Below are positions 10,880 through 23,800 of a DNA stretch of 64,000 bases, one piece after another; position 1 is the first letter of the stretch; every line of letters starts with the position of its first letter. The translations under genes and the position numbers were made by a program. This DNA comes from Trichoplax adhaerens. Taxonomy: Eukaryota > Placozoa > Uniplacotomia > Trichoplacea > Trichoplacidae. The notes under the pieces were generated by a model. It did no database searches and was not told the DNA's origin. It saw nothing but the letters and a program-made list of their open reading frames with translations. Where the stretch lies: NCBI RefSeq assembly GCF_000150275.1, contig NW_002060958.1:814272-878271 (forward strand), in the 5' to 3' direction.

Positions 10880-13800
10880 CATAAAGGTTAGATCGTTTTC
10901 TAATCAAGACTGTCTCGTGAACAATGTATATACTCTAACCTATTTTAAAGTAGAGCATAAAGTTTTACAAATTTGCATCCAAGAATGTAGCTGTATACGA
11001 ATATGTACAGAAGGCATAAAAGCTAATTAGTGTTTACTGTAAAGAGAGTTCATTAGCTTATCCTTTGTGCGTAAGGAAGGGTCTACGTCGTTTCTGACGC
11101 GAAATTTTGGGAAGAAGTTTATAGTTTTCACGGAGAACTGATCTTGAAAATTGGTTCGAGATAGAAAAAGACCCAGTAATATCTTCGGTATATCTTTGCG
11201 ACAAGTATGTATATATATGTTATGTTATGTTATATATATATATATTGGTCGCAGTATTATTGAAGTTGTAGGGACAGAAGTAGACTTAATTATTAGGATG
11301 TTTTGACGTATTTAAGAAGATAAATTTTAGCTTACAGTAACATTAAAAGATGTGTTACAAAACACTTTAGATAAGGCTTGTTTTACTTATTAAAATCCTA
11401 GTACTTGTATGGCCAGCTTGAAGATAATGAAATACAAAATGCTTTTTTAACCTTTAAGTACAGCAAAAATGCTATTTTTATCTTCGTAAAATTTCTAGCC
11501 TGTAATAATTGTAAATAAGTACGGTATTAAAGAATCATGATCAGCCTACATCTTGGCAATCTTTAAATCAGATGCTCGTTCTCGGAGTAGATATATATTC
11601 TAGCAAATAAATTTAATGTATCTAATCATTGGATTGTAGATTATTAGCCATATCTAGCTTGTTGTTCTTACAGGCTGCAAATAATATCGTATGAAGATCC
11701 TGTACTTAGATATCGAGGGCTAAAAATAGAATGTTGCTGAATTATTATTAATGGTTAATGTAGAGAGAATATATATCCCTAGTCATAGTAGCTTGTCGTA
11801 CTGAAGTAGTAAATTATAATATTTACGGAGCACGATAGCTATGAATTTATTTTGTTGCAACTTGTCCGCTAAAATATATTTTACTAATTACAATTCAGTA
11901 CTGCTTGATAAACGAAGACAGTACAGCATGTTGCTCATTTGAAAATAGCCATAGAGTCTGCAAAGAATGCATATAATCGAGCAACTTCGAATGATTTAGC
12001 AATTCTTTCTAGTGTCATTCTAGTCCTATTAGGCCAGATTCTATGTAGATCTACCTAGCAATATCTTTGTATAAACATTTAATAAATTTCTGATTTTCTA
12101 TCAACATTGGAAATTTGCGATATATTTCACTCCAGTCAATTTGTAGTCACTCTAAACTAATAACTTGGCTTCGCCTAACGTAAATTAGCAAAAAGAAATA
12201 GACTTTAATCTTTTATAGTTTAAACATTGAACATTCTCAAAACATATTATTCCAGCTTGTTGAATAGCTTCTAACTGTGAATATTGTCTTAGAGCACGCT
12301 CTTGGATTAATTTAAAAGCAGCCAGTATTTATAATGGTAGTATTTATCACCGATAACGGTCATAAACTATTCAAAGTCATTTAGAATAATAAATGAGCAG
12401 TCACAGTTCGTCTATTAATTTATTTGATGCAGAGACAACAAGCAAACTAAAAATACCTAACCGCTTTCATTGCTTAATAGTATTTCATCATGCTTATCCA
12501 GCATGAATCTGTAGGATAGCTTATAGCCTGTATTTCTTGAACTTTAGTAAAGTTGATATTTACAGTCTGCTTATGTCTATATTCGAATCTAGTTCCAACA
12601 TTTCTATTACATTAAAATAAGTATTTCTATATATAAACCCAATCAGATCTGTAGTAAAATATTGGATCACTGCAATAAATCTTATAATAGTTGCACATAC
12701 GCTGATATATCCCTAACAATTTAATATGCTAAACGAACATTTTTTCTAAGCAAGTAGTGACATCTCAAATAATATATCGCGAAAGTAATCTTCGAGACGT
12801 ATACTTTATTTCTGTTACCTTCTATATATGTTTATATGTCAGAAATGTTTTACGGTCTCCTTAATTGTAATTTTAGTGGTTAACAGTTGATATCCTTAAT
12901 TTAGGATTACATAGACTAAAATAGTTATTGCCAACCAGCTAAACTCGATTATATCACCTCCAAGTTGTTGAGGTTCAAAGTACAATTCCTAAGTTTAGAG
13001 GAAATACCTTAGTAGGATAGCTTTGTATGTATCTGTTAAACTATCAATAAGTACTGATTATTTTAATACCGTTACAGTAAATTTAATAGGGCTAGACTGT
13101 ACAAATACAACCTGGATTATACATTTTAAGTATAATAAAAAATGTAATAAATAAATTTATTCCTGACGTCATATTTACTAGTCATGATGAATAGCTTAGC
13201 AATATTACTGCATTTTAAAGAGATTTCTCAAAGCCTACTCAGAAATTTTTACTAGGTTTTTAAAGTGAATAAACATTCCTGCCACTGTATTTAATTACTG
13301 AAGGCCATAGATTTAATTTAGTTGTCACCAATAACAGGAATATTTATGACTAATAACAGATACTAAGGTCTATACATATATCATATACCAGTTACAATAG
13401 TCATGTAATAAGACGAGTCTGCACCAAATTCTTATGATGTTATTTTTTCTCGTCTACAGGCCAGTAACATTTTAAATAAATTGGTGACTAATAGAATGTA
13501 TTATTAATGCACGTGTAACAGATTAACTAGGATTTGAAAAAAAATATTTACCGGAAGGGTAATTTTAAGAGCTATTGTTTTAACTTTATCTTATTTATAT
13601 CATCATCTATTATCTCTGCTATCCTTGTACATCCAATGTCCAACGTGATCCATAAGAGTCTTCGTTTAATGTATAATAGTACGTATAAATTAATTTGATG
13701 GTAAAATATTTTATTCATGAAATTATAGAGCAAAATAATTGTTCCCACCAATGCAAAGACCTTAAAAGGTTTTCAAAAGTGAAAAATTTTGCTTAAATAG

Positions 13801-16442
13801 TTGATACTAGTCATTATGGCTTCATAAGCGTTTACGATGGAGCTACTTCTCAAGGATATGAATTAATGATTCTACGTAAATATCACACTGAATAATTATT
13901 ACTCATATCAAATTACTCATTCACTACCAGTTATTTAGAAATTCAATAAATAAAGTAAATTGAATTAATCTTAAAACAAATTATGGAAAATTGTGTACCT
14001 AGCGTCTATCACCACGAGGCATAAGTAAATTATACATGAGAATTTCCTTTTCAATCAAAATAATATATCCGATACATTCACAATAAGACGGCCTAGTCGA
14101 TTTTCATGAATTATAAATAATCAATTATAAAACAAGCAGCAAAACGAATTTTAGTGAATTTTATGCGAGAATATAGTATCTTATGATTTCAAAAGAACCT
14201 TGTATGGTAAAGAATCTCTATATCATGTTATTATTACCACTATTTACCTGATTTCGTTTTCTAGAATTCTAAGCATTTAAATAGATTTTAACTTTGAAGA
14301 GTATTAGAATCTGATTTATCCTGAAAAGAAGATAGCTCAATAATGTCATATTCTGTAAAGACGATTTTTTACTTCAGTTGGTTATGAAAAATATTATTTC
14401 GATATATATTTTAATCATTAGTATTTTATTACAATCTTTGCGTTATAACACTTTAAGGCCTTGAACAAGGTCTATTCCTCGTATTACTGTATTAGCAGTG
14501 TATCTCAAATATACGCTTATGCAATTTATTCAGGTATTTTGTTAATAAAAAAATACCGTAAGTGTTCAAATCAAAATTTAAAACCTCGAGTTCTTAAAGC
14601 CATAAATCAAGACTGCTCTCAATAACAGATTTGATTGTAGAGATTAGTTTAACCTATATACGGTAATGCAAGAGCTAATTACAACATTGAACTGTACCAT
14701 TAACAATTATATTAAAGCTCGTTTAAACTACGAACGACAGCATCAAATGAGAGTTTTCAGTGGATAAATGCAAATCCGATCTCATTGACATTCAACTACA
14801 TTAAATGAGTTCTTGTTTTCTAGAATCAAAAAGCAGATTATCGATAATTTAAACTGCAGTATTTTCACGGTACTAAATTACCGTGAGCAATTATTTTACG
14901 TAAATTTGCTATCTAGGTTCTTATGCTATTCTATTACTGTGCTAAATGTAGTGCAAATACATGCAGTAGGAGCAGGTCGGTCATATCAATGCTTATCGTT
15001 CATTTTATAAAGCTGTAACCTTAACTAGATATATATTATTCTATTAACTTGGTATTCCCTAAACATAGTGGTAAATTCCCGAATATTGATGTTGAAAACT
15101 GGATTAGCAGATACTATAGTTATCTGCAGATGTATAATAGAACTGAATGATAAACTTATATGTAAATTTCGGAGGTTCTAGACTAAAATCTTGTACTAAA
15201 TGTAAGTAAGAAGTAGGATAATTGGAGATATTTCCCATATTAATTCTGTATTTAACAGGACTAGACTAGAGTTTAGAGAAATCCTTAATGGAACATTTTG
15301 GGTGAAATACCACCTAATATGATTATATTGTAGGCTTACCCTCGAGGCTTTGATTACAGTAGTGAAATCAGTTATACGTTTACGTTTAAAATAGCTATTA
15401 AAACACTTACTAATTCGGTTAATAAATTTAATTTTGAATTTCGTTTTAAGCTGAAGATTTAACTTATTGTCTAGACCAGCCGATCAGGGTTCCGACTACT
15501 TGAGATATTTCCAGCAAAAGTAGATCGCCTAGTGACATTGTAGTATATACTAATTTTAATTAGTTGCTAGTGACAATAAAAGAGTTGAAATTACTTTCTC
15601 AACCCGTATAACAGGATAATAGATCACAATGTCTGTTTCGGCTTTAATATTAAATTGCGAGTGAATTTAATTAATCCTACGAACCAAAAGCGTTTCCGGA
15701 TCGAAAGGATAACTGTTCCAGCTGTTCAATGCAAAATAGTTTACTTATTTGCTGATAATTAAATTAAGATCAGCCGCAATTTAGTTGGATCAGGGTACTT
15801 TTAATAATTATGAGCCCGCCAATTATTTATAACAGGTATAATAGATACTGCTTAGCAGAATAAAAATTTAGTAAGAAATCGGTAAGACAAGGAAATCTTC
15901 TGAGTCTAAAGTTCTGGCAGCTAATCTAAAGTAAATTCTAACTGCTTATAATTCATTCTTACCTTACCGATTCTGACGGCATATACACGTATCTACGTTC
16001 TTTAGCCTTTGATAATAATCTTGCCAGTATTATATTAATCATGTAGTTTAAATTTTATATGGGCACTTCTCATACTCTCTCTTAGATCTATAAGTCTGGC
16101 TGGATTATTTTCGGGATAAGTTATAGTAAATAGATGAAACTGCCCATTAATGTATACTACTGTAAAATCTGCTGTGTGTACAGATATTCCGTTTAAATTT
16201 CTTCTTGGTAAAGCTAAAGTATAGACTTTTTAATTGCTAGTTTATTCAACAAATTTTTCATTGCATGTGAGAATTTTGATTTACTATTTGCACATTGAAA
16301 AAATAACAAAAAATCCTGGAACGACTTTTTATAATAGGTTTCAGCTAAAATTTTAGGCAAAAGTAACTGATATGCTATGATATTACTGAAGTCTACAGAA
16401 ACAAACTAAGACGCAATAACAGAATAAACACGATTTCAGTGT
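10880..16442. other. Non-coding DNA with an LTR-like remnant at its left end
   Basis: From 10880 to about 11206 the sequence resembles an LTR 3' half: ATAAAAGC near 11015 and an end at TTTGCGACA. No matching start or target duplication was found, so it may be the remains of an older LTR into which the 10328 element inserted. A TGTTA/TA simple repeat follows at 11207-11246. The rest, to 16442, shows no gene. Confidence 0.45.
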
Positions 16443-17703
16443 TGTGATAGTGTTACATACTGTATTAGAGTAGAAATATCTATGTTAGGATAATTCTGTT
16501 AGCCTTTCCTTATTTAGTTAACTTCTAATTAGGATATACTGTGTTTTAATATAGCATTGACTTTTTATGACACTTATACGCATACTGAATTAATAGTTAT
16601 AATAGGGAATGCAGATTATCTACTTACAGTTCGAATCATTGTGATTATAACTTACTTATGGTAGATTGTAAATTATCGTGGAAATGTTCCGTGATAGGAC
16701 ATATCGTAATCTGACTATTCTGTATTAGTCATCAGATGTCTATGTTCGTAAATACTGTTGTCTGCATTAAGGGAGCAATAGCTATAATTAATATCTAATT
16801 CAGTAAATGATTCCAAAGTTAATCGTACTAACTATGACTCATGAACTATTGAGAAAGAGTATATAAATGCAGTTGTTACAGTGTTAAATACTGTATTACA
16901 GTAGAAATAACTATGTTAGGATAATTCTGTTAGACTATCCTTATTTAGTTAACTTCTAATTTGGATATACTGTATTTTAATATAGCACTGACTTTTTATG
17001 ACAGTGACACTTATACACATACTGAAATTATAATAGTTATAATAGGGAATGCATATCATCTGCTTACAGTTCGAATCATTGTGATTGTAATTTACTTATG
17101 ATAGACTGTAAATTATCATGGAAATGTTCCGTGATAGGACATATCGTAATCTGACTATTCTGTATTAGTTATTACATGTCTATGTTCGTAAATACTGTTG
17201 TCTGCATTAAGAGAGCAGTAGCTAAAATTAATATCTAATTCAGTAAATGATTCTAATGTTAATTGTATTAACTATGACTCATGAACTATTGAGGAATAGT
17301 ATATAAATGCAGTATATCGTGAAATAAAGAAGAATTGTCCAACTTAGTGTTTAACGTAAAATACGAGGCGTTTAAGTCTTTGTGTAGTCTGCTAGTAGAG
17401 CAAAAGTGCTCGTGATAGTGCAGATATCGTTCCTTGATACGTAGTTCAAGGAATTGACTTATTGATCGTAGATTACGTTATCTTGTTGCAAAGCTGTTTT
17501 GTGACAGCAGTATATCGTGTAATAAAGAGGATTCTCAAACTTAGTGTTCGATGTAAAATACGAGGCGTCTAAGTCTTTGTGTAGTCTGCTAGTAGAGCAA
17601 AAGTGTTTATGATAGTGCAGATATCGTTCCTTGATACGTGGTACAAGGAATTGACTTATTGATCGTACGTTACATTATCTTGTTGTAAAGCAGTTTTGTG
17701 ACA
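16443..17703 (+). mobile_element. LTR interrupted by a second LTR of the same family
   Basis: It starts TGTGATAGTGTTAC and ends GTTTTGTGACA. Without the nested LTR and one GCAGT copy it measures 623 bp, exactly the length of the opposite-strand copy at 20228-20850, from which it differs at only a couple of positions by eye. It carries TGACTCA (16835-16841), TATATAAA (16860-16867) and AATAAA (17521-17526, after the insertion). Its 5' flank is AGTGT and its 3' flank AACCG, so it lacks a matching target duplication; the partners are found at the inverted copy. Confidence 0.85.
16874..17506 (+). mobile_element. Nested solo LTR (633 bp)
   Basis: It starts TGTTACAGTGTTAAATACTG and ends GTTTTGTGACA, flanked by a perfect 5-bp duplication GCAGT at 16869-16873 and 17507-17511. 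It is a diverged copy of the LTR it interrupts, so together they look like an A-A-B-B tandem duplication, which is misleading. TATATAAA begins at 17300 and AATAAA lies at 17323-17328. The insertion point is just downstream of the host LTR's TATA box. Confidence 0.88.
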
Positions 17704-19062
17704 AACCGTTTCAGCCAATTACAGTAACTGTATGCATTTAATATTGTAATCTCAACTGTGGCTGTTACTATCAAACTTACTGTTACGGTTGCGCTATAAT
17801 TAATCAACTTGAACGTGATATAAGAGTAAAATGAGAAAATCGTTTACTTTAGATTATCTTTAATTCCTGCTTGTTAAGAAATATAATAAATATTGAAATT
17901 AGCAGTATTTAAAATATGCAAAGCAGAAATGACCGCAAGATCTCTTTTAATGGAAATACGGCTGGTAATTGTTGTTATATAACGTAATTAGTAACCTATT
18001 AATTTTCAGTTACTATGCTTCAAAATTGTTGAAAAAAGAACAGAAAATTAAAATTTTAAATGATTGGATCATATTAAATTACCGGTAAAGCTGGATATAA
18101 TGCGATTTCTAAAACACTAGTAACAATTAGTACTGTCATTACAATGTATTATTGATTCTAAGATAATTTGAAAATATGTTTAATTTCTGCTTTGACCTAG
18201 TAAGTTTCAAAGTTGAACATTTTTCATTTCATCATCTCTTACTGTAATAAAGGCAGCTGGATAGAGGTGAGCAAATCAGATTTTCTTGATAGGCATGTGG
18301 ATAAATGAATTTGATTCAATAAAGGCGTATTCTAATCACTGCAAGTAAAATAAGCTAGAAGGTGCATGACAACTTCATCCCGACTTGGGTACTCGATATT
18401 GAAACTGCTATTACTTTCAACATAGTATAGATCTTCGCAAATATTTAGGATTTGCTATACAGAGCAGCGTAATTTTACGTTTTTATTGTTCATTCCACCT
18501 TATAAATTTGTCATGATCATTAATGTATATTATTTTATGCATAATTTATAGTTTTGACGACTAGTCACGATCAAGTTTGCGAAACAAAGAGTGACCTTTA
18601 TCAATCTAATAAATCTGCATTATAGCCTGCTGTTAATTAGAACCGCATTTTTAATGCTGGTATTTTGGCACTGCACTCACTTTAGTGCTCTTTCAAACAA
18701 ACTTTCTGATAATTATGTTCTGTATAACTCTACCTTAGCAGGCTAAAACTATATCTATTTTTAATTAATGAATGCAATCCCTTTACCCTTTACGTATAGA
18801 GAGACTTCCCTTTATATGATTATTAAATAAGTAGCTTTCTGAAAGAAAGCAGCAACAATAACACTTCCGTAAGATTCTGAAGTATAAGACATTAGCTGCT
18901 TTCGAAATTAGTATCATCTTCGGTCAACGTATTGCAAAAGTAATTACTGTATACGCGTATAGACAACGAAAGTATCATAACATCTAATTGTTTGATCTAT
19001 TTTAAATTATACTCTTTATTCCGGAAATAAATGATGTAGGAACTTTAATCACTACCAAAAAT
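17704..19062. other. Non-coding DNA inside the inverted segment
   Basis: No gene is seen. It is part of the interval between two inverted LTRs whose target duplications are exchanged. Confidence 0.5.
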
Positions 19063-19067
19063 AGTAC

Positions 19068-19504
19068 TGTCACAAACCAGCTTCGTGACAAGGATAACGT
19101 AAAACAAATCTCTAAATAGTCTTCCGGAATTCAGTATCCCTTAACTACCTCACAAGAATTTAGACGCCTTTGATTCTACGTTAAACTCAACTAGACAATT
19201 GAGAACTACTTTATTCAAATATCTGACGGGCCTATATACCCTTCTACAGCAGCTAACATTCACAAGTCATCTTATAAAAATACTTGGGTGAGAACATCTA
19301 CTAACTAATTTTTCACAGTCGGACTACAATATGTCCATTCACAGAATCATTTCAGAGCACATTATAGCACAGCATTAAATTTACTGTAACACATTTATAA
19401 TTAGAGTAATTCCTATAGTAAGTAACTAGTTGTAATATAATATCACTATATTATATTAACCAAATTTAGATATCTATTTCTTCACGGTAGTTCGTACCGT
19501 GACA
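19068..19504 (-). mobile_element. Solo LTR (437 bp)
   Basis: On the + strand it runs from TGTCACAAACCAGC to GTACCGTGACA, with a perfect 5-bp duplication AGTAC at 19063-19067 and 19505-19509. The gene sense is minus, judged from the match to the 1858 and 37220 elements. It is a close relative of 37220-37661, with scattered substitutions; its TATA position is changed from TATATAAG to TATATAGG on the minus strand. Confidence 0.88.
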
Positions 19505-19544
19505 AGTACATATAAGCTTATATCGATATTCAAGATAAAACTCC

Positions 19545-19594
19545 NNNNNNNNNNNNNNNNNNNNNNNNNNNNNNNNNNNNNNNNNNNNNNNNNN
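19545..19594. other. Assembly gap (50 N)
   Basis: A run of exactly 50 N joins two contigs within the segment bounded by the inverted LTRs. Its true length is unknown. Confidence 0.99.
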
Positions 19595-20227
19595 ATTAAC
19601 TACACAGCTCTACTCTAGCCGAATACTACTTCTAAAGACTTCTACAACGAACTAACAGAATAATCTAAAGTTGCATGCTTTTATACTTTTCGTAGCATTC
19701 ACAGCTACAATCCGCATGGCAACCTTTTACCTTATTTTACACATAGTTAAATTATTCTTAGTAAGACTATTCTACTGCGGACCATCATTAATCCAATATA
19801 GATACGACTACAGTACTTACGTAGACATTATTCACACCAGCCAAAGTACAATGAATTAACCATACCCTAATATATGATTTACAGTTCTATTTCTACCTAT
19901 AGCCATATTAGTAACTCCACAGCTTACTGTATATAGTCATCTGTACTCTAGCATAGAGTCTCTACCACTACAGTCTATAGTTACAGCTACCAAATATCTC
20001 TTAGGATAAATATCTAACGTACATTATACTACACATGGCTAACAGTCTACAATCACAATACTAAGTTACATTACAGCATCATTTGCTCTGGCAGTTGTGT
20101 CACGAGAATATACTCTTTCCGCTGGTGTTTTTCTAGATCCAATCACATATGATCGTTGACATAGGTTAGGTCTTTCTTGGGGGTGTAAATAAGAATATCA
20201 GTAAAGACGGAATGTAAATAATATACT
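19595..20227 (-). mobile_element. Possible truncated LTR-like sequence, cut by the gap
   Basis: The + strand is clearly poorer in G than C across much of this stretch. Read on the minus strand it has a TATAAAAG near 19680 with about 85 bases left before the gap, and a possible start TGTCAACG near 20160. This resembles the layout of the surrounding LTRs, but no end or target duplication can be verified. A 62-codon reading frame on the + strand (19671-19859) has no recognisable product. Confidence 0.3.
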
Positions 20228-20850
20228 TGTCACAAAACAGCTTTACAACAAGATAATGTAACGTACGATCAATAAGTCAATTCCTTGTACCACGTATCAA
20301 GGAACGATATCTGCACTATCATAAACACTTTTGCTCTACTAGCAGACTACACAAAGACTTAGACGCCTCGTATTTTACATCGAACACTAAGTTTGAGAAT
20401 CCTCTTTATTACACGATATACTGCATTTATATACTCTTTCTCAATAGTTCATGAGTCATAGTTAGTACGATTAACTTTGGAATCATTTACTGAATTAGAT
20501 ATTAATTATAGCTATTGCTCCCTTAATGCAGACAACAGTATTTACGAACATAGACATCTGATGACTAATACAGAATAGTCAGATTACGATATGTCCTATC
20601 ACGGAACATTTCCACGATAATTTACAATCTACCATAAGTAAGTTATAATCACAATGATTCGAACTGTAAGTAGATAATCTGCATTCCCTATTATAACTAT
20701 TAATTCAGTATGCGTATAAGTGTCATAAAAAGTCAATGCTATATTAAAACACAGTATATCCTAATTAGAAGTTAACTAAATAAGGAAAGGCTAACAGAAT
20801 TATCCTAACATAGATATTTCTACTCTAATACAGTATGTAACACTGTCACA
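20228..20850 (-). mobile_element. LTR (623 bp), inverted copy of the 16443 LTR
   Basis: On the minus strand it reads TGTGACAGTGTTAC to GTTTTGTGACA, with TATATAAA (complement of 20426-20433) and AATAAA (complement of 20405-20410). It is nearly identical to the outer LTR at 16443-17703. Its flanks read on the minus strand are AACCG (5') and AGTAT (3'). AACCG is the 3' flank of the left copy and AGTAT differs by one base from its 5' flank AGTGT, so the duplications are exchanged between the two copies. Confidence 0.88.
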
Positions 20851-23800
20851 CGGTTATGTAGATGAAAGCTGTATAATTACAGAATAGCTAATACATAGTA
20901 CGACTGGGTCGGAATGAACAAGGACAGCCGGCAAACATTAATTTTTTTGGACGGTAGATGAATAATTTATGATTTCATTGCAACGGATACTACCCATTCA
21001 AAATGTAGATGAAGTCCCAACAATACTACTTTATAAATTAATTATCAGAAATTTCGTAAGAAATATTATTAAGCCTTAACTCTCGCAAAACTGCACAATC
21101 AACTTCTGAATTGCAATTTCTTTCCTAACTCAATACAAGTACTGTTCTACAACTACTCCAATAAATTGATTGACCCATACTTTCCTCTCGACAAATATTT
21201 TATAACCACAAGTTTCGTTACAATATCGTAATATAGAATAGTACGGTACTTACCAAAAGATAACTATTTCAAGTACAAACTATTCCAGGCGGTTAACCAT
21301 TCAACGACGCTCGAAAGTATAGGTATTACAGTATGTAGGATGTTAAAATTTTATTCAGCAAAAATTGTCATGATTGTTACGACGAATAAGTTATCTAATA
21401 CCCTATAGATCATACTAAAATCTCAAAGCAAAAGCGTGTTTATTGCACAAATGATTAGTATAACTTTACCCGATATCTAATGTAACCATAACAACAGAAC
21501 TAAATTATTATATGTAAGAGATATATAATGCAGATACATCATTTACTATATTCATTATTTAAAATCTCAAATATTAAGATCATTGCCAATATTTCCTTTC
21601 TAGTTAGGTTATCAATTACTATATTCTGCTCATACTCTTCGTCTAATACTGGAACAGTATCTACAAGCGATCTCATTAAACTCGATCTACTTCACTTTGG
21701 CTGTTACCACATTATGAGGGTAAATTGTTGGATGGACGGGGTCAAAATTTAAGTTTTAGATTCAATTTTAAGATTCGTAAATTAATTAGCGTTATTTCAG
21801 ATAACTATTATTCTAGTACATCTACTAATCCCTATTATCAATATCTATTATTATTAAAGTAAAAGCAATTGATTTACATTAATTATAACGCATAAATTAT
21901 TGCAAAAAATACTATATGAAAAATTGTATGATGATCCTAGATCAGTGTGAAATAAATATTGAAGTAGCTATAACAGAGTACTAATCCTATTACTCTAAAT
22001 AATGGAAATGAATTAAGAAAGCCAGATATAACTAAGTTAACGACATTTGATTCTTACTCCAAAATTGTATTCTATATATCTTACTTTCAATAAATTAGCT
22101 AGTATGCGAAATATTATCGTGAGATAATTCCAATTCCAATTGAAGAAAACACGTGTTTGTGGTAGTAGGCGCTGGAATTAAGGATGCAGATATTAATTAA
22201 TTATTAAATCTAAACTAGGGATAAAAATATTTTTCCAATTCATGCATGAAAGAGCTAAACAAGTACTTAGCTATAGCTTTCCACTATTCTATTCATTCAA
22301 TTTAATAACAACAGGTATAATGAATATAAATACTTAAAAGTAGACTGACTCAAACTCGATGCTTAACACCTTTTTACATCGTATAAATTTCTAATAAAGA
22401 TACGAAAACGAATATAAAATAATTCTTAACAGACAATTCAGTTCATTCCATTCATCAATTTTTCTCTCACGATGTAATATATATATTTCTTAGTTCAATT
22501 AAGTTTACGAATGATTAGTCCCCTATTGCTACTTCATTTTTTATACGTATTAACTACAAAGTCAAACAGAATTCGTACGGCTCTTAATCGAAACTACTGT
22601 CATTCCTTTATTTTGCTAAGCTTGAAAAGCCTTGGTAGCCTATCTAAAGTGAATTTTATCTAGAGCTACCGTAGATCGCTTTTGAAAGTAATTTAGTCGT
22701 TTTAGCATGCAAATGTAATTTTTTATATGTTAAAGATGAAGTTCATTTTTTTTTCATAAACAGCCGTGTAACAAATTTATCAATCGATGCTTATAATTAT
22801 ATCCAATTCGAAAACGTTTAAAGTGTGCCATTAAGAAGGTATTACTAACTCTTGATATATATACAATTCTTCTATCCTTCAAGATCATTCTAAAGCAGAA
22901 AATGATCTAATTTAGCTATATTAATCTATATGATGTAGTGACTACACTTAAAAATACGCCATCATTACTGCATATAATGTAGCTACGCAACAAATCTATC
23001 AATTGATCCTGGTGATTACATCCAATAAGAAAATGTTTAAAATATGTTATTAAGAACTGTAGTAAAACTAATTGTTAAGAGCATGAACAGTTAATTATGT
23101 TAAACTACACGAGCACTGCATCTTACGGCAGCTCATATTAGCAATTTGGGTAATAATTAAGAACTCAACTTCAGTGCTAAACTTGCGGTACTACAAGATG
23201 GTACTACTAGCCCTTGATATGTAAGTAAATTCACCTACCCTTAAAGATTTATTGGTAAACAAAAATGATTTAATTGAGCTGCGTTAAGCTATTTGATGTA
23301 GTAATCTCAATTACAGAGACGCCATCACCGCTGAATATCTTTGTGAATTGGTAAACTTCTGATAGATCCCAAGCGTGATCTTATGATACATTAATGTTTA
23401 ATTATACCTATCTTGAGAGTCACAAAGTAGTCACATTGAAGGGATTACCATTAAGGTGAAATATAGCGTACTAGAAATTAGTATATCTGCGATCATATCG
23501 AACTAGAGTCTTAATCTAGCATAATTTTTCATAGTAATAAAATTATGTATTCTTTATCTTTTATAAAATTTTATATGGTTTAATCATATTAACGAGTAAA
23601 CAAGAAATAATCATACAGTGATTAAAGATTAAGTAATAAGAAAACGAATATTCTCTACATAACTGCTATGATAATGATTAGAGAATTTTCCTAATTCACG
23701 TTACGGCAATATTTATCATCCATACATATACAGTAATCATCTTGAGACGAGATACGTACTAATCAAAGCTTCAGAAGCGATAGAGAGACTAATGATGCTT

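Noticed and set aside
16622-16640. tRNA-like B-box (AGTTCGAATCA) suggesting a SINE
   Set aside because: No A-box or cloverleaf around it, and the host sequence is an LTR with TATA box and AATAAA.
16443-17703. Local tandem duplications of two different units
   Set aside because: The perfect GCAGT duplications and element ends show that the structure is one LTR inserted in another.
16440-17714. TTCAG as target duplication of the outer LTR
   Set aside because: It would require a non-canonical end (…ACAAACCGT) and does not explain the AACCG flank shared with the inverted copy.
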